A stretch of DNA of 64,000 nt, from assembly GCA_022836615.1 (NCBI GenBank), contig MU405228.1:1-64000 (forward strand). Direction: 5' to 3'. Below the pieces are notes generated by a model. It did not search any database. It was given only the letters and a program-made list of their open reading frames with translations, and was not told where the DNA came from. The DNA comes from Annulohypoxylon bovei var. microspora (lineage: Eukaryota; Ascomycota; Sordariomycetes; Xylariales; Hypoxylaceae). Both the position numbers and the translations under genes were made by a program. This document shows positions 1 to 12,990 of this stretch, one piece after another (positions within the stretch are counted from its first letter, which is position 1; the number at the start of each line of letters is the position of its first letter).

Positions 1-3000
1 GTATCTTTACACACAAATATCAGTAGCTGAGTACATCTCCACCAGTGGAGTAAAAGGCTCCAATTTACGGTTTTACCATCCCGGCAGAGGTGTATGCACT
101 GATTCTCCGCCCTGTAGGCTGATGTTGTTTTCTCTTTCTGTTTCTCGCAGATTGAGCCCGCAAAATACCTACATACGTAAACAAACTGGCGTGGTTTTTG
201 CTCACACATTACATATAGCACTATTTGTTTGCAATTTGTCTTAGCATATTTTGAACCAATTGCGGAACATTCTCAAACTCTTGCAGCTCAGTAGTCTGAT
301 ATGCTATGCTGAGCAGAGTGCCACTATTTTGGAATAGCCGGTTTATGCTGCCGCCTAACTTACCTATACGCACACACACACACTCGGATATCGCTAAAGA
401 GGAGATCGAGTATGTTAGTTGGTTAGGTGGTTTGCTTTGTCTCTTCGTATGAATTTGCCGCCAAAGATGAGTCGTTTGCTAGAAATGAGCTTACGTCTAA
501 CGTCTAAGCCATCCTCCTAGTTTGAGCGGCAAAAAGGATCTCATTTAGGGAATTTAGTTGGGGCCGCTTGTACCCGCGCGGCCATTCTTGCGCGGCGCTG
601 AGCATGTTTTTTTTCTTTCATTTTAAAAATGAGAAGAGGAAAATAAAACTTCGGCCGTTGTGATGCAGTGACTGACAGTGAGGGAAGACGGGCGCTCGCC
701 ATTCCTCCCCGGCGGTTTCATTGAATTGACGACTGACTGACCGACTGATTATCAGAGCTGCAGAAAATTGACTAGTGGCGGTAATGATACCGGATTCGTA
801 GAAGAGCACCTGGGCACTGGTCGCATTGCAGCAAATGCACGAAACTACCCAATGGCGCAAGAGCTTCCTTGTAGCATCCCGACACTCTACAGAAGATACG
901 CCCTAGCCTTCGTCAGGCTTGATTGGCTAGCAAAGGCTGGAGGGTGTGAACGGTAATGAATCTAATGGAGCCCCAGCTTTTCGAGGCTGTAGACTTGAAG
1001 TGAGGGATTATCTCCGAACCAGTGTGGGTGGTATTGAATAATTTCTTTGGTGCGGTCGTCTATGCCCGCATGCAGTAGCCTCGTAATACGGCAAAGGGAT
1101 GAAGGATTCATTCGATGAGATTGGCCGGCGTCTTCTCATGTCTTGCCGAGAATGAGGCTGTCCGTCCAGGGCATCAGGGCCAACCATGGATCAGATACTG
1201 CCTGTGCTCGAATCTGAAATGAGCATTTTGACATTGCAGTCCTGCAAGAAACAAGATGTTGATGTATGGGACGTAATCAATAAGCATGCTTGTGATGGCC
1301 AGGTGAAGACATAATAAGATAGAAACATGTAAAAATATAAAATGTAAAATGCAAAATAGTTAAAAATAGTTTTACCTATCGTAATGACCAGCTATTACAT
1401 AGTACATCCACAATACAGAGTTCGAGGAATGGGATTAATTACCTACATATTTAAGCTACTTACTTAAATAGGTTAAATAGAACCGCAACATCGGATTATT
1501 CTTAAACCGCCTCACATAAACTAGATCTGATTTTAGTGGACCCTCCTATGTTTGAACCAAATTGTTTCTCACTCTGCTCATGGTGAGAGTCATCGGATGC
1601 TATACTCATGAGACAACAATACCGAACGAATACGAATTGATCTCACAAGCCTGTAACTCTCGAGACATCGGTTATTACTTTGACATGTATAGCCTTATTT
1701 ACACGCGTCTAGATTCTTCAAAACAACCGCATGATCTCATTTTGCTTCCTCGTAAAGGCACTCATGATGAGACTAACCTCAAAACACCGACACCAACGAA
1801 CAAAAGAACAGATCGGATGAAGGTGTGGCAGCTGTGTGGTAAGAACGTGGGATGAGAAGGGAAAAAGAGATTATCATGTCTACTATGTATGCGTTGAAAC
1901 TCACCGCCACGAGCCACAGTCTCGATCATATGGCTGATCCCTCAAGTCCCTTTCAACAACAGCCAATCTGGCTGTCTGGAAGATGCCATGCCACTTTCCC
2001 GATTTAGCCTATTCTCACCGCAATAAACGTCACCACAGCTTTGCATGAACTTGATGAACATGGCTTGCCTAGAACCGACTGTTTTGATAATGCCTCTTCC
2101 TGCGCTGCAGCGAATCAGATACGAGCGTACCAATCCTGTGGTCGACGGCAAACACCATCGCTCGACGCTATTTGTTACCACCCTTACATACGATTCTTAC
2201 GATTCTTACGATAGTTGGGACATTTTGTAGATGAACATGGTACATGGTTTCTAGAATACCGCCTTAATATTCGACATAAATGTTTCAAACCCTGTTTTCC
2301 ACGAGCCTCTGAGGTCTGTGGGCAACTCGCCTTTAGTGCGATCCCGAGACATGGTATTGGAATTGATGGGCATCGCCAGTCACTCGTTTGGTTATGCTGG
2401 TTATGTAATCCCTCTAGGCTCTGTGTCTTTGGGGCCTTCCGTACATCATTACACCATCACAACCGCTTAGACCACTTCTTCCTGGTCCCTGGAGTCTCAG
2501 CCTAACAAACTACACACCACAAAGCTTACAGGACCCTTGGCCTCAAACAGAAATGCCTGTGGTGGTCATATTGGCGATGGAGCCGCTAGCTAGTATACTA
2601 ACAGGGAGCTGCGTGCCCTACAGTAATACTCGGTCGTACTTCGTACCATACCTTACCAGTACCTCACCATGCAACACGATAATCAACATTCAGGACTTGA
2701 TGTCAGCCCTTTTTCAGAAGTTTGAACCGCGACTCGGAGTTTCGTCTACGTGTTGGTACACAAATTAGGATATTTTCCGCCGTATGACGAAACAGTAGTT
2801 AGGAACTACGCATGACGTTGGGATGGGCGATAAGTACAGACATACCAAGATAGATAGATGACCAGCCTTGGACGATCGGCCCTTGCCGTGTATCTGGTGA
2901 TTCGGCAAGCCCTTCCTCCTGAAAGATCGTCGCCGATGGAAGATCTCAATCAAGTGGGCACCGGGTAGTGCGACGCTCCCGTCCTGAGCAGATTTGAATC

Positions 3001-6000
3001 TTGATATTTTTTCTCTCCCTCCACTCTGATATTACGTTACCGGCGCTATCCCCTACATGTGTCTAGCGAGAAAGCAGAGGCCATGCTGCGCTTTCTTGTG
3101 TCCCATGTCGCACCATTAGCGTCTGCTGTCGATTTACCTTTGATAGGCGGTGATGTATCCCGAGATATGCTACAATGAGGGAGGATGCGTCTGCGCTCGG
3201 TCATTGGATCGTGGGGTCCCCAATGAGAACTGCCCAGAGCTGCCTTGGCCGTCGTCGACCCCGACCTTTTGACGTTGCGATCGTCGCCCGCAGCGCTCTG
3301 CCCCTCCCGTTCCCGGAAGAGTTCCGCCGAAAGTTATCGAGACTTATTCTTCTACGTATTCTTGCCGTGCCTTACTACACGTGGTACTTTTTGAAGTTGA
3401 TCATCGAATTCTTCTACGCCTTCCAGCCCCTTAGCTTCCACCTTCGGTTTAGCACCGAGGACTCTAGATCGAGCTGGATCACCGCTTCTACTATAGTATC
3501 ACGTCCATCAATCCAACGCTCCCTGAATGGATAGGAAGAAATAATGCGACTCCCAGTGTCGTAATCACTAATATCGCCAATAAGAATGCTGCGATGCTGC
3601 GATATTGCTACCCGAGAGCGCGCAGCATCATGAGATGGTCCGAATCGCTTTCGCCGAGTAGACCGTAGCCCCTACGCTTTGCCTCATTTACACCGGCAGT
3701 ATATTCATTGTGTATGATGTCAGGTTTGTAGCCCTAAAGGGCATATCAGCGCAGCGAATCACAGGGTCCGAAGGCACATCACAATTGCATTATAGAGAGT
3801 TGGCCACAGTAAGGTAAGACCAAACATATGAGATTGGCATCAGAATCGTGTGCCATGGCCAATAAACAAACCCAAGAGTAGCCACATCTATCTATTTAAA
3901 CACGCTCTGCAAGGGCATGGTTGGTCAACTTGATTTTCCCTCACCGATGTCATGCAAGGCCCCAAGCAACCTGTTACAGCCGAGACGAAGCACACGAAAC
4001 AAACAACGGCATCACGATACGTCAGGATCGCCAACTTTAATATATTTGTTGTGTACCCGTATAGGTAGGGAATCAGTAATAATAATAGCGAATACGCAGA
4101 TACGTAAGGAGACTAGGAGGGATAAGATATCATGTCATATAGGTAGATAACAAGCATTCTAGAGGCTTCAAAGAAACCCGACCTAAGCTGCAGGTTTTGC
4201 AGGTCAGGAACACTGAATATTGTGATTATATTGGGAGGATTCGATAATCAATCAAACATCGGACTCCGCCGACGTCGCTGCCGTCATGAGCGACCTGAGA
4301 TCTTCCCTCCCAGGCCGTTCCCGGCTGCGTAATGGGGTGCCGATCGGCGAGGCGTGCGGGCCGGTTTCCAAGCGCGTGTAAGAGCAATACCAGCGCCCCT
4401 TCTCATTGGTGCGCCCTAGATGTGCCGTCCGGGCTCGACGTGATTTTCCCATCTCAGCCTCCTCCTGTCTCAGACGTCCCTTGCCTGGGGCATACATATC
4501 ATCATAATCTTCTACATCACGATCTTCCCGGCTCGTCGTCATGGTCCAGGGCCAAGCGGAGCCAGCGGATTCGCCTGCGTTTCGATATGACTTACACGCA
4601 ACGCACGGCATATGCACATATAGGCGAAGGCGACGTAGGGTGGGGAATGGGCTGGTGCTTTCTTCGTGCTACCGGTCTACGGATCCCCCCTTGCTCCCGC
4701 AGAGCTGTGGACCCGTTGGATCCCGGAGCACAGTGGTGGTGGGCCGCACCACCTTCGACCCGCCCTGCCGCCGGCCGCCAGATCTGACATGTCGCTTGCG
4801 TCCGGGCGCCGGCATGGGGAACCCATCGGGTCTACTACCATGGAGAGGGGTTTCGGGTAGCCGCCGGTCATTATCCCGAACGGCTGGCGGTGTTACTAAC
4901 ACAGTACATACAGCGTAGGTCTAACTTCTCAGTCTAAGCAACAACAGATACGTGAGTTGGGTTGGCAAAGCCTGTCTACGACCGGTACCATGTTCCGTAC
5001 ATTAGACTAGACGTATGTAGGACCCCGCGCTAAGAATCTAATATCGTCGCTTTGCCGTCGTGAACGTCCTGCGAAACGGACGAAACTTACCGCCAGGTTG
5101 AGACAATGCCGCATACATGCGTCTCCCGTACGCCCTGCGAGGGAACGTGGCACCGCCACTGGGGCGCGCCAACGATATCTAGGCAATCTGTTGGTCCCGT
5201 ACATCTGTCTAACTACCTACTTACCTACCTACCTAGGTAGGTAGGTATATGTCGTGAACCTGCGGCTCGGTTTTCGTTTGCGATCTAAGACCAAGTTTAC
5301 TCACGTAGAGTGATGCCATCTATCCAGGTCTCAACCTCCCCGCCACGTTTTAGTTGGCAGGCTGGTCATAGGTCCGGGCGCTAGGCGTAGCCACTTATCT
5401 CGGGCCAGGCTTGATGGGCGGCGGCCTTTTTCGTGGCCCGTAGTTGGCGTGCATGAATGTGGAGGATATATTTAGAATGGCCTTTTTACTTCTTTTATCG
5501 ATAGGATGCCAGAGCCGACGAAGAATACATATCTCCGCAACCTGTAACTCGGATTAACGAGATCTGATACCAACAGGTCTGCGGATGCGGTTCATCCTAC
5601 GATATCGTCGATATGTATGTACTGTGGGATGCATACATAGTTAGGAGAATGCGAAGCCGCTGTGTTCTGGCCAGCGACACGCGTAACGACGGTGGCGACG
5701 AGCACAGCCTCCTCACACACTCCGGTGGCACCAACTTTCGTCCTGTCTCTCGACCCGCCCCGGGTCACGGCAGCGAACCGAACGAACTTGCACGGGTACC
5801 CGCATTGCGTCTTCTCACTTGGTCTAGGGCCCTCCAAACGCATTGTACACATACGTATCTGAGTCCCCGTTCGTCTCCCAATCCAGACTACTCGTATGTT
5901 TCGTATACCGGTGCCTACACTAGAGGAGTAGCCTATGGGCACGGTTGTGCGGCCTGCCGAGGGAGGCTTGTGCCTGTGACCTAAGCAGGTAGGTAGTGAG

Positions 6001-8237
6001 ATCTCACCAATTAGTCATCTCCCGAGCCTCTGTCTTCAGCCTCGGGAGCGTGGGTGTTACAGGCTGTGGTATAACATCCACGGGCTTTGCCAATCAGATG
6101 CGATGATCGTGTTTACGGGAGACGTGCCACCGCAGTCCCATTTTGCACATCGTGCTTCGTGAGTCACGAATAGTAGCGAAGCGTAGGGCGCTCAGGGGCG
6201 AAAATTATTCAGTTCGTCGTGATAGACCGCTAATAATAGCCAGGTCCAGTGACATCTCTCGTCTGCGTGCGAAAAGCCGGGTTACAGAGACGGCCGATCA
6301 CCTGTCACTTGACTGCAGGATCGCCCCCATCCCTCCTGGACGTTGTGCTAGACGGCTCATAATTTTATCATTTGATTCGATTGTTCGTAAGGGCCTGGGG
6401 GCGAGTAGGTAGATTACATGATGCTCGTTGAAACCGGACTTCAAGGTGCTATTCGAAGTCATTATCGAAGAGGCTTGATATTAGCGAGAATAGCCGCATC
6501 AGGGCATCCAATGACAACGGTGATACTATAGTAAATAAGGGTCTGGGTTCCCTCACAATCTTACCGCTTTGCGAATCAATAGATATAGTGCCCGAGATGG
6601 ATCACGCCTCTTACGTGCGTCGTAGCCGCTCGTAAGATTCCTTCCGAGTCGCCTAACCTCCCTCGCCTCAGGGCGACGTGAGTTATCGGACCTTGGAGAC
6701 GGGCACTCGGGTCCTCTGCATGCTGTAATGGATTACTGGCAGTATTCCGTGCCCTTTGCATGCATTGACGCCGAATTGTAATCCAATATTCCTTCTGCTA
6801 TGGACACCTGCACTCCCACCCATCGCGGGATATCGAAGTTAGCTCTCTAGAAGCTTAATGATCCTGTTGGCTCAAGGAGTATGGGTATCGGGATGAAGGC
6901 TCGTGAGCACAGGAGATGGGAAATAGACTTGGATCCCGGCTTATTGCAATATGACCTAACTACACGAAACACTACTACGCGAGTGCCCCAGAGAAGCACC
7001 TAGGGGAGGTACGGCACAAGACAGCGCACCAAACTCCATCGTCAAACGACTACAGCAGCTCTAGCTACCCGCCCGCTATAGCCAGTCCTTAGGTCACCTC
7101 GGGTGCGTCACAGAAACCGCAGACTCCTTCCCATCTCCAAAGACGCAGGGCCAGAGCATGAGACCGTCGCTCAACAACGGGTAGTAAATTACACCCGCTA
7201 CGTGACTCACAGCTCCCGTGACTACCACACGCTAGGCGAGTCCTCGAAAGGGGTGATATCTCGTTGAACAGTCCAGCCACATCTAACACCAAATCGAATT
7301 CCTCACCGTGACGCCGATTCACAGACTAAGGCCTTACACTCTAGCCGCGAGCCGTTCCGTGACAATCTGTCCTCTACGACCTAGTCCAACCTCCCGTGAG
7401 AAACAAACCATGACATCTTGAACCCGGCCGAGTTTTACCCTGTATCAGATATACAACATCTTCTCAACCACGCCATCTAAACATCTTAACATGTTGCTAG
7501 AATAGCAGACAGGTCAAAGGATTGGCCTAACATCTCTAACCAGTTTAGCACTCGCAGGAAGTCCAACGACTAGCGCCCGATCCTACACGGCCCTGGCGGC
7601 CGTCCCGCCATTAAAACCACTGCTCTGGATCCTATGCGAGTGCGTTCATGCAGAGTCCCTATCGAGGTCAATAGGATTCTATGATGCGGAAAAAAGATAG
7701 ACTAAAGGGTCGGCGCCAACATACTCTACATGCCGCTGGATGGAGTTACGGCCTTTTTTCTATTTACGTGGAAGCGCCATCCAAGTTGTATCGTGATATT
7801 TTGATGAGCACTGATTATGGAAGCACAGTTCTCAGAATTCGCCGTTTATTGTATTGTCCTATATTCTAAATCAAGGCATTTTGGTATTTATTACGACCCT
7901 TCGCCTATAGTACGACTCCATTAGGACCATATAAACTTAACGCAGTCCCCTGACCCCAAGTCCTGTAGATTGGACACTATTAATAGAGCCATTAAAAAGG
8001 CGCCCATTAAAGGCGACCATACTGTCATATTATTGTCGAGGCACCTCAATGCGGATGACGCGGTCGCATTAAGTGCTACCACGTTAGCCCAAACCACCCC
8101 AGGGCTATTCCAAGAGTTCCCATGGAATCTGCAAGGAAGCGTTGCTATTGCATGGGATATCTGCCAAGACGATCTGTAAACCTAGGGAATAAATGTGCAC
8201 CACTATGAGATAACATTCGCGATAGACCCACATGGCT
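1..8237. other. 8.2-kb region without a supportable gene
   Basis: No open frame here has recognisable domains, a plausible exon chain or consistent codon use. The longest frames (119 codons at 3175-3534 plus, 151 codons at 4332-4787 plus) have arginine- and proline-rich or low-complexity translations and overlap frames of similar length on the other strand, as chance frames do in GC-rich DNA. About 4.25-7.3 kb is rich in CpG, unlike the AT-rich intergenic DNA elsewhere, so it has not obviously been mutated by RIP. A 26-bp palindrome lies at 5222-5247. Decayed genes or unrecognised non-coding RNA genes cannot be excluded. Confidence 0.6.
5222..5247. repeat. 26-bp perfect palindrome of TACC/GGTA units
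   Basis: Three TACC units plus a T are mirrored exactly by three GGTA units around a central CCTAGG. The palindrome stops at 5222 and 5247, because the next bases no longer pair. Shorter versions of the CCTAGG core recur in other intergenic parts of the window. Confidence 0.9.
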
Positions 8238-11200
8238 CTACCTTGGGGGCCCAGCAAGCTTGGTCATGAAGAACGGGTGCTTCAGAGCCTCAGATGGAGT
8301 GATCCTCTTATCTGGGTTGAGCGTCAGGCATCGCTCTAATAGGTCTACGAAGTGGTTTAGATCCCTAGACTCCACATCGTTCATGCCTCCGGAGGCAGCC
8401 AAGAGGCGAGTGCGAAGATCCCGAGTCGGCTTGACAATAGCTAAAGTTCGAACCGTCGTCTGCATACTGGTCAGCTTGCATGCACCATGTGAATTATCTC
8501 ATGACTCTATAAATGACAAATGAGACGGGAAAGAAATCAGGACGCGGGGTTTGATCGGAATTAGGATCAAGCTAATGGGTAGAGGTTGGTTGAGAGCGTC
8601 AGCTTGACGCCGTCAGATCCGGGGTAGCACTTTATACTGTAAGCGCGTTGGAAGCATTCCAACCTGAGACAAGCCACAGCGGAATGTGATCGTAGGATTC
8701 CACTTAGACTCGCCGATGAAATCCTAAATGTAGTAAGGTAATAACGTCTCCATGAGGGTCTCCACGCGGCTGTCATCATCCCGAATGCATTCGCTTTGAT
8801 GTGACCCGCCTGCAGCTTGCAGTCGTACCCCGGCATCAATGGCCGTTTATGTTCTAGAAAAGCGTTTACTAAACGCCGTATATAAATAGAAACATAAGGG
8901 TTCAACCAAACTTCTCCATCTCCATTAGGGCGTCAAGGAAACTATTTGCGACTGAGAAAATAATAACGTACCTTTCCAAGTGCCTTATCCCTCTCATGGC
9001 TGATAAAGTTACCAACATCATCAAAGTGCATATGGGATAATTCGCCGCGTTTGTACAGCTTGGTGCTAAACTTGCCACGGATCTCCATAATCGCCTTCAG
9101 CATTTGGTTATTACTGTCGCCTGTAAATAGAATCTTGCCGGTGTAAAGCTCATATAACGTGCAGCCTATGGACCACATGTCGACGGCATAGTCGTACGGT
9201 ATCCCAAGGATAATCTCCGGCGCTCGGTAGAATCGACTGATTAGGTACGGCGTGATTTCGTTATTTGCAGTTGCAGCATCTGATCTATCAATAGCCGTGC
9301 CTAAATCACAGATCTTCAGAATGTTGCGGTTTTCGTTGACCTGCGAAAAATTAGTAACGGCATAACACATTCTGAGCTGAGGATTTGCTTACCAAAATGT
9401 TGTCCGGCTTCAAGTCAGCATGTATGATACTACATTTGCGAAGATGAGTTAAAGACACGAATATCTGGTGAGCATATGCGCGCGTCGCACTCAAATTAAT
9501 ACCGATATTGTTGCCAAACTTTCTCAAGACTTCTCTCAGGTTCAAGCTGAGATTCTCGAATGCTAGGCAAAGATGGCCCTTATGCTCGAAATAACGCTCG
9601 AACTTGACAATGTGCTTACGATTCTCAGGATCGGCTTCGTTTAATTTCTGCAAAATGGCGATCTCGGTAAAGCCTCCCTTCCGAAGAGCATCGTTGTTTC
9701 GCATCATCTTGATGGCGACCAATTTCTTGGTTGTGATGTCCATAGCTCGAGCAACACCCGAAAACATGCCTTTACCTAGAGTTGTTTGAACTTGATATCG
9801 GCCGTCCATGATCTCACCGATTCGGATCTTATAATATCCATCTTTGTCGGCACCTTCAAGAATACCACCCTCGTTAGCCTGAATAATAGCAACAGGAACT
9901 TCACCATCATCTACGGCAGTATCTAAGTGAGTAGGTCGGGGCGCGGCAAATTTCTCTTCGTCAAACTCTTCAGCAAACATGTCGAAATCTTCATCTTCAT
10001 CCTTTTTAGGCTTCTCCGGTTCTTGCGGCTCCTCTGCCAAAGCGATCTCAGCTTTCTCATCAAGGGGGAGCACCTCTCCATGAGGACCAACATGGCCATG
10101 ACGACGTTCATCTCGTAATTCATCCTCTCTCATATCTACCGTAGGATCGTAGTCTGCTGCAGAGGGACCATCCTCATCAGTACCTTTGAATTCGCCATGC
10201 GTATTGATGAGCTCTTGGTCGCTACATATTTCAATCACAGCAGGCGACATTCCTTCCTGAAGACCACGGGCAGGAGAGTCCGGTGACGAAACAACTGCAA
10301 AAACGTTAGTAATGGTTGGGTCTGACTAAGAACAGACATTGCTTACTAGATCGAGGGGTGTTTGCATCAACGGCCATGGGCGTGCTTGCCCGGGTTCGGC
10401 TACCTCCTGTCGAGGACCCATTGGTCTTGTCCGAAGCTTGGAGAGCCTGTACTAACATTGGTGTAGCACCACGCGACTTGGTGAGAAGTTCTTCGCGACG
10501 ACGACGTCGACGTTCTAACTCTGCGTCTATGTCGACGGGCTTCTCCTCTTCGTAGTCCTTCTCGGGTTCATTGAACCGAGCTGATGGATCTGTAGTTTCT
10601 TCTGAACTACCTGGTGCACGTTTAGTCTTATCTTTGCTAGTACCTGTAGTTTCCGCGGGAGCTTGTCGCCCCGAATACTTTGCACTGTCTTGATAATGTC
10701 GAGGAGTGCCTTGCCTGCTCGACTTAGCGCCTTCTGGGCCATTCCTGTTAGAAGCGCGCTGGAATTTACTGTCATCACGGCGAGATTGTCCACCCCGATT
10801 TCTGTCACCTCGTAACGGCCGGAATGGCGAACGAGAGCGGTTCTTCGGACGCTTCTTAATGTGTTGGTCAAACTCTCGGCTTCGATCCCTTCCTCTGTTA
10901 CGAGAGGCATAGTCTCTATCCCTATCGTCGTAATAAAGGCCGGAAGCTGATGAACGTGAAGGAGGACGGTCTTCGTCATCGTACGAGAAGCGCGAGCGGC
11001 GGTGACTGTCGGCAGCGTCTTCGTAATGGACGCGAAATCGTCGAGGATCCGCGTCTACGCGGTTGGTGCCACGATGCGAATCACGATCATCGCGGGGGCG
11101 CTTATGCCCGCGTGGAGAGCGACTTCGTCGAGTAGAGCTGGGTGGGTATCTCGAGCCGTTCACATACTCGGGCGATCTCGATCTTGAATATCTAGCTCGA

Positions 11201-11316
11201 GTTCTGTCCATACGGTCAACACCGGTTCCTTCAAACTGAGGCAGTGAAGTTGCCTTCGAGTCTCCAACGCCGTTCTCCACAATTTCCCCCTCGTCAGAAC
11301 TGGCAGGAGTTGCCAT
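8238..11316 (-). CDS. prp4: PRP4-type pre-mRNA splicing serine/threonine kinase
   Basis: Nuclear dual-specificity-type kinase of the PRP4/PRPF4B family, which phosphorylates spliceosome proteins during tri-snRNP activation (family knowledge). Exons: 11316-10347, 10294-9393, 9340-8972 and 8459-8238; the junctions keep one frame of 820 residues. The first ~320 residues are an Arg/Ser-rich region with many RS, SR and DRD clusters. An acidic linker follows, then the kinase domain from about residue 488: glycine loop GKGMFSG, VAIKMM lysine, catalytic loop HADLKPDN and DLG in place of DFG, both typical of PRP4, then YRAPE. The ATG at 11316 is chosen because a frame-compatible codon three triplets upstream is only GTG. 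The last intron (8971-8460) is 512 bp against 52 bp for the other two. The gene is divergent from TMA7. Confidence 0.92.
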
Positions 11317-12093
11317 TTTGCTCACTATATTAAGGGATAGAAGTCTCTAGGAAGTATCTAGACGATGACTTCTGGACCTTTGGGATAGGGAAATGTGTGT
11401 TAGCCACAAAATTGTCAAATATTGAAGGTGCAGAATTGAGTCGAACCGTCAAGCGTCTTTTCAATTCCGTCGCATCATATGTAAAATCGTCGAAGTCGCA
11501 ATCGAAGTCGAAGGCGAAGGCGAAGGCGAAGTAATATACGGTGTCTCGTCGGGTACTTGAAGATGCCGTCTATTGAAATGATTACGAATTAGACGTCGCG
11601 TTGGGGGTAATGGATGTTTGCTGATCCGAAAATCTTGAACCGATTTAAGTATAGAATTGAGATGGTGACGACGTGATAAAACGACTCACGTTAGAACATT
11701 GATAGCAGGTACTACGTGGGTGTTGCCTGTGCGCTCGACACCTTCCAACAAAAAGGATTTATATGCCGCCGAGTCCCGGTAACGTGGCTGCCAAGGTGGA
11801 TCTTCCAGCATGGGTTCTTGTGTAAGTGGATAGGTGGGTCGACGGCATTAAAGTTTTAGTGTAATTTTTACATGGTCCAAGCGGAAGACCCTTCCAATTG
11901 TTTTGCTGCCCCGCGGTCGCACCCGTTTCTTTAGCTTTGGCTGACTGTTCTAGACTCGACTTTGACCTGTTCTTCTTTTCTTTTGCGACTGCTTTTCCTT
12001 CCGTCTTTTCTGGCGGATAAATTCCACTTGTCTGGCATCTCGTACGAACCTACAAACGAAAAATACATACGTGCGAAAACAACTCATTTCAAG
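11317..12093. promoter_or_regulatory. Divergent promoter region between PRP4 kinase and TMA7
   Basis: A 777-bp gap separates the two divergent start codons. It contains an imperfect 6-bp repeat tract (GAAGGC/GAAGTC units, about 11490-11532) and pyrimidine-rich stretches before the TMA7 start. No distinct TATA box was identified. It presumably serves both housekeeping genes, which is inferred from position only. Confidence 0.5.
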
Positions 12094-12420
12094 ATGGGTG
12101 GCCAGAACAGAGATGGTATTTTTCCCGAAATCTCCCCATGATCATCAGAGACTTTCGCTGACACCGATATTTTTTCTAGGCGGCAAGGCTAAGCCTCTGA
12201 AGGCTCCCAAGAAGCAGAACAAGGACCTCGATGACGAAGACAAGGCCTTCCACGACAAGAAGCGAGCTGGTACGCTCCCTTTAGTACTCATTAACATATC
12301 GCCAATCGCTAACCTAGATGAACAGACGAGAAGGCACGCGCAGAGATGGCCAAGAAGGCTGGTGGCAAGGGACCGATGAATAGCGGTAACCAGGGCATCA
12401 AGAGGAGCGGCAAGAAATAA
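12094..12420 (+). CDS. tma7: TMA7 (CCDC72-like) translation machinery-associated protein
   Basis: A 68-residue lysine-rich protein of the TMA7 family, which co-purifies with ribosomes and is needed for normal translation in yeast (family knowledge). Exons: 12094-12115, 12180-12269 and 12326-12420, with introns of 64 and 56 bp. The spliced frame reads MGGQNRDGGKAKPLKAPKKQ, then DLDDEDKAFHDKKRAD, and ends GIKRSGKK; the GGKxKPLKxxKK start, the DxDxEDxAF core and the IKxSGKK end are the family hallmarks. The first exon codes for only seven full codons plus one base, so the gene is easily missed by ORF callers. Soluble, cytoplasmic, no signal peptide. Confidence 0.93.
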
Positions 12421-12990
12421 GAGACAAGTTCTACGGTTCACGGAAGCAATGAAGCCATGAAGCCATGATGCTGAGAATACGGTTGCATACAGCGTAGGCG
12501 CTTCAAGGATAGACATGACTTACATATATTGCTGCCGGGTTTCATGGGAATATTTTACTCTTTACGCTATGACGCTCAATGCAACTCTTATTTTCACCTG
12601 ATATGCCATTCAGACCAGGAGTCACAAGAATCACATGTTTAACCTTGGTTGGATCTTCGATGACTTTTCCAATGGCACTAGAGAGGATCTGTATACCCAC
12701 CAAGTGGAATCAGCTGTCAGCCTGACTATCCGAGGTACATACCTAACTTATACTAGAGAGCCACAATTCGCCCTCTCAACAAAACATCTATAACTTGTGA
12801 CGCCCAACAACTTTGGAATTCAGTTAAAAACAAGACTCATTCGTTTAAATGTAAACCGGCGATATTAGACTTCTCTTTAACACTAACATACGAAACCTTA
12901 GAAAACCTAGAAATCCATTTAGACCGAACCACGAACCACGAACCACGAACTAGATAGAAGTGAAGCCGGACCCGACTCCCGTAATTCACC
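12421..12990 (+). other. Intergenic region upstream of the PAQR/Izh gene
   Basis: This 570-bp stretch holds the 3' end of TMA7 and the promoter of the next gene. Three CGAACCA units lie close together at about 12925-12948, just before the start codon. No gene was seen. Confidence 0.5.

Noticed and set aside
3175..3534. 119-codon frame with a hydrophobic stretch (LSRLILLRILAVPYYTWYF)
   Set aside because: No family resemblance or exon partner, Arg-rich composition and overlapping chance frames; not reported as a gene.
4252..4918. Several overlapping frames of 64-151 codons on both strands
   Set aside because: Typical chance frames in a GC-rich stretch; none has coherent composition or conserved-looking motifs.
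8567..8905. 112-codon frame on the minus strand inside the PRP4 intron
   Set aside because: Starts at a non-convincing context and shows no recognisable domain; kept only as part of the long-intron observation.
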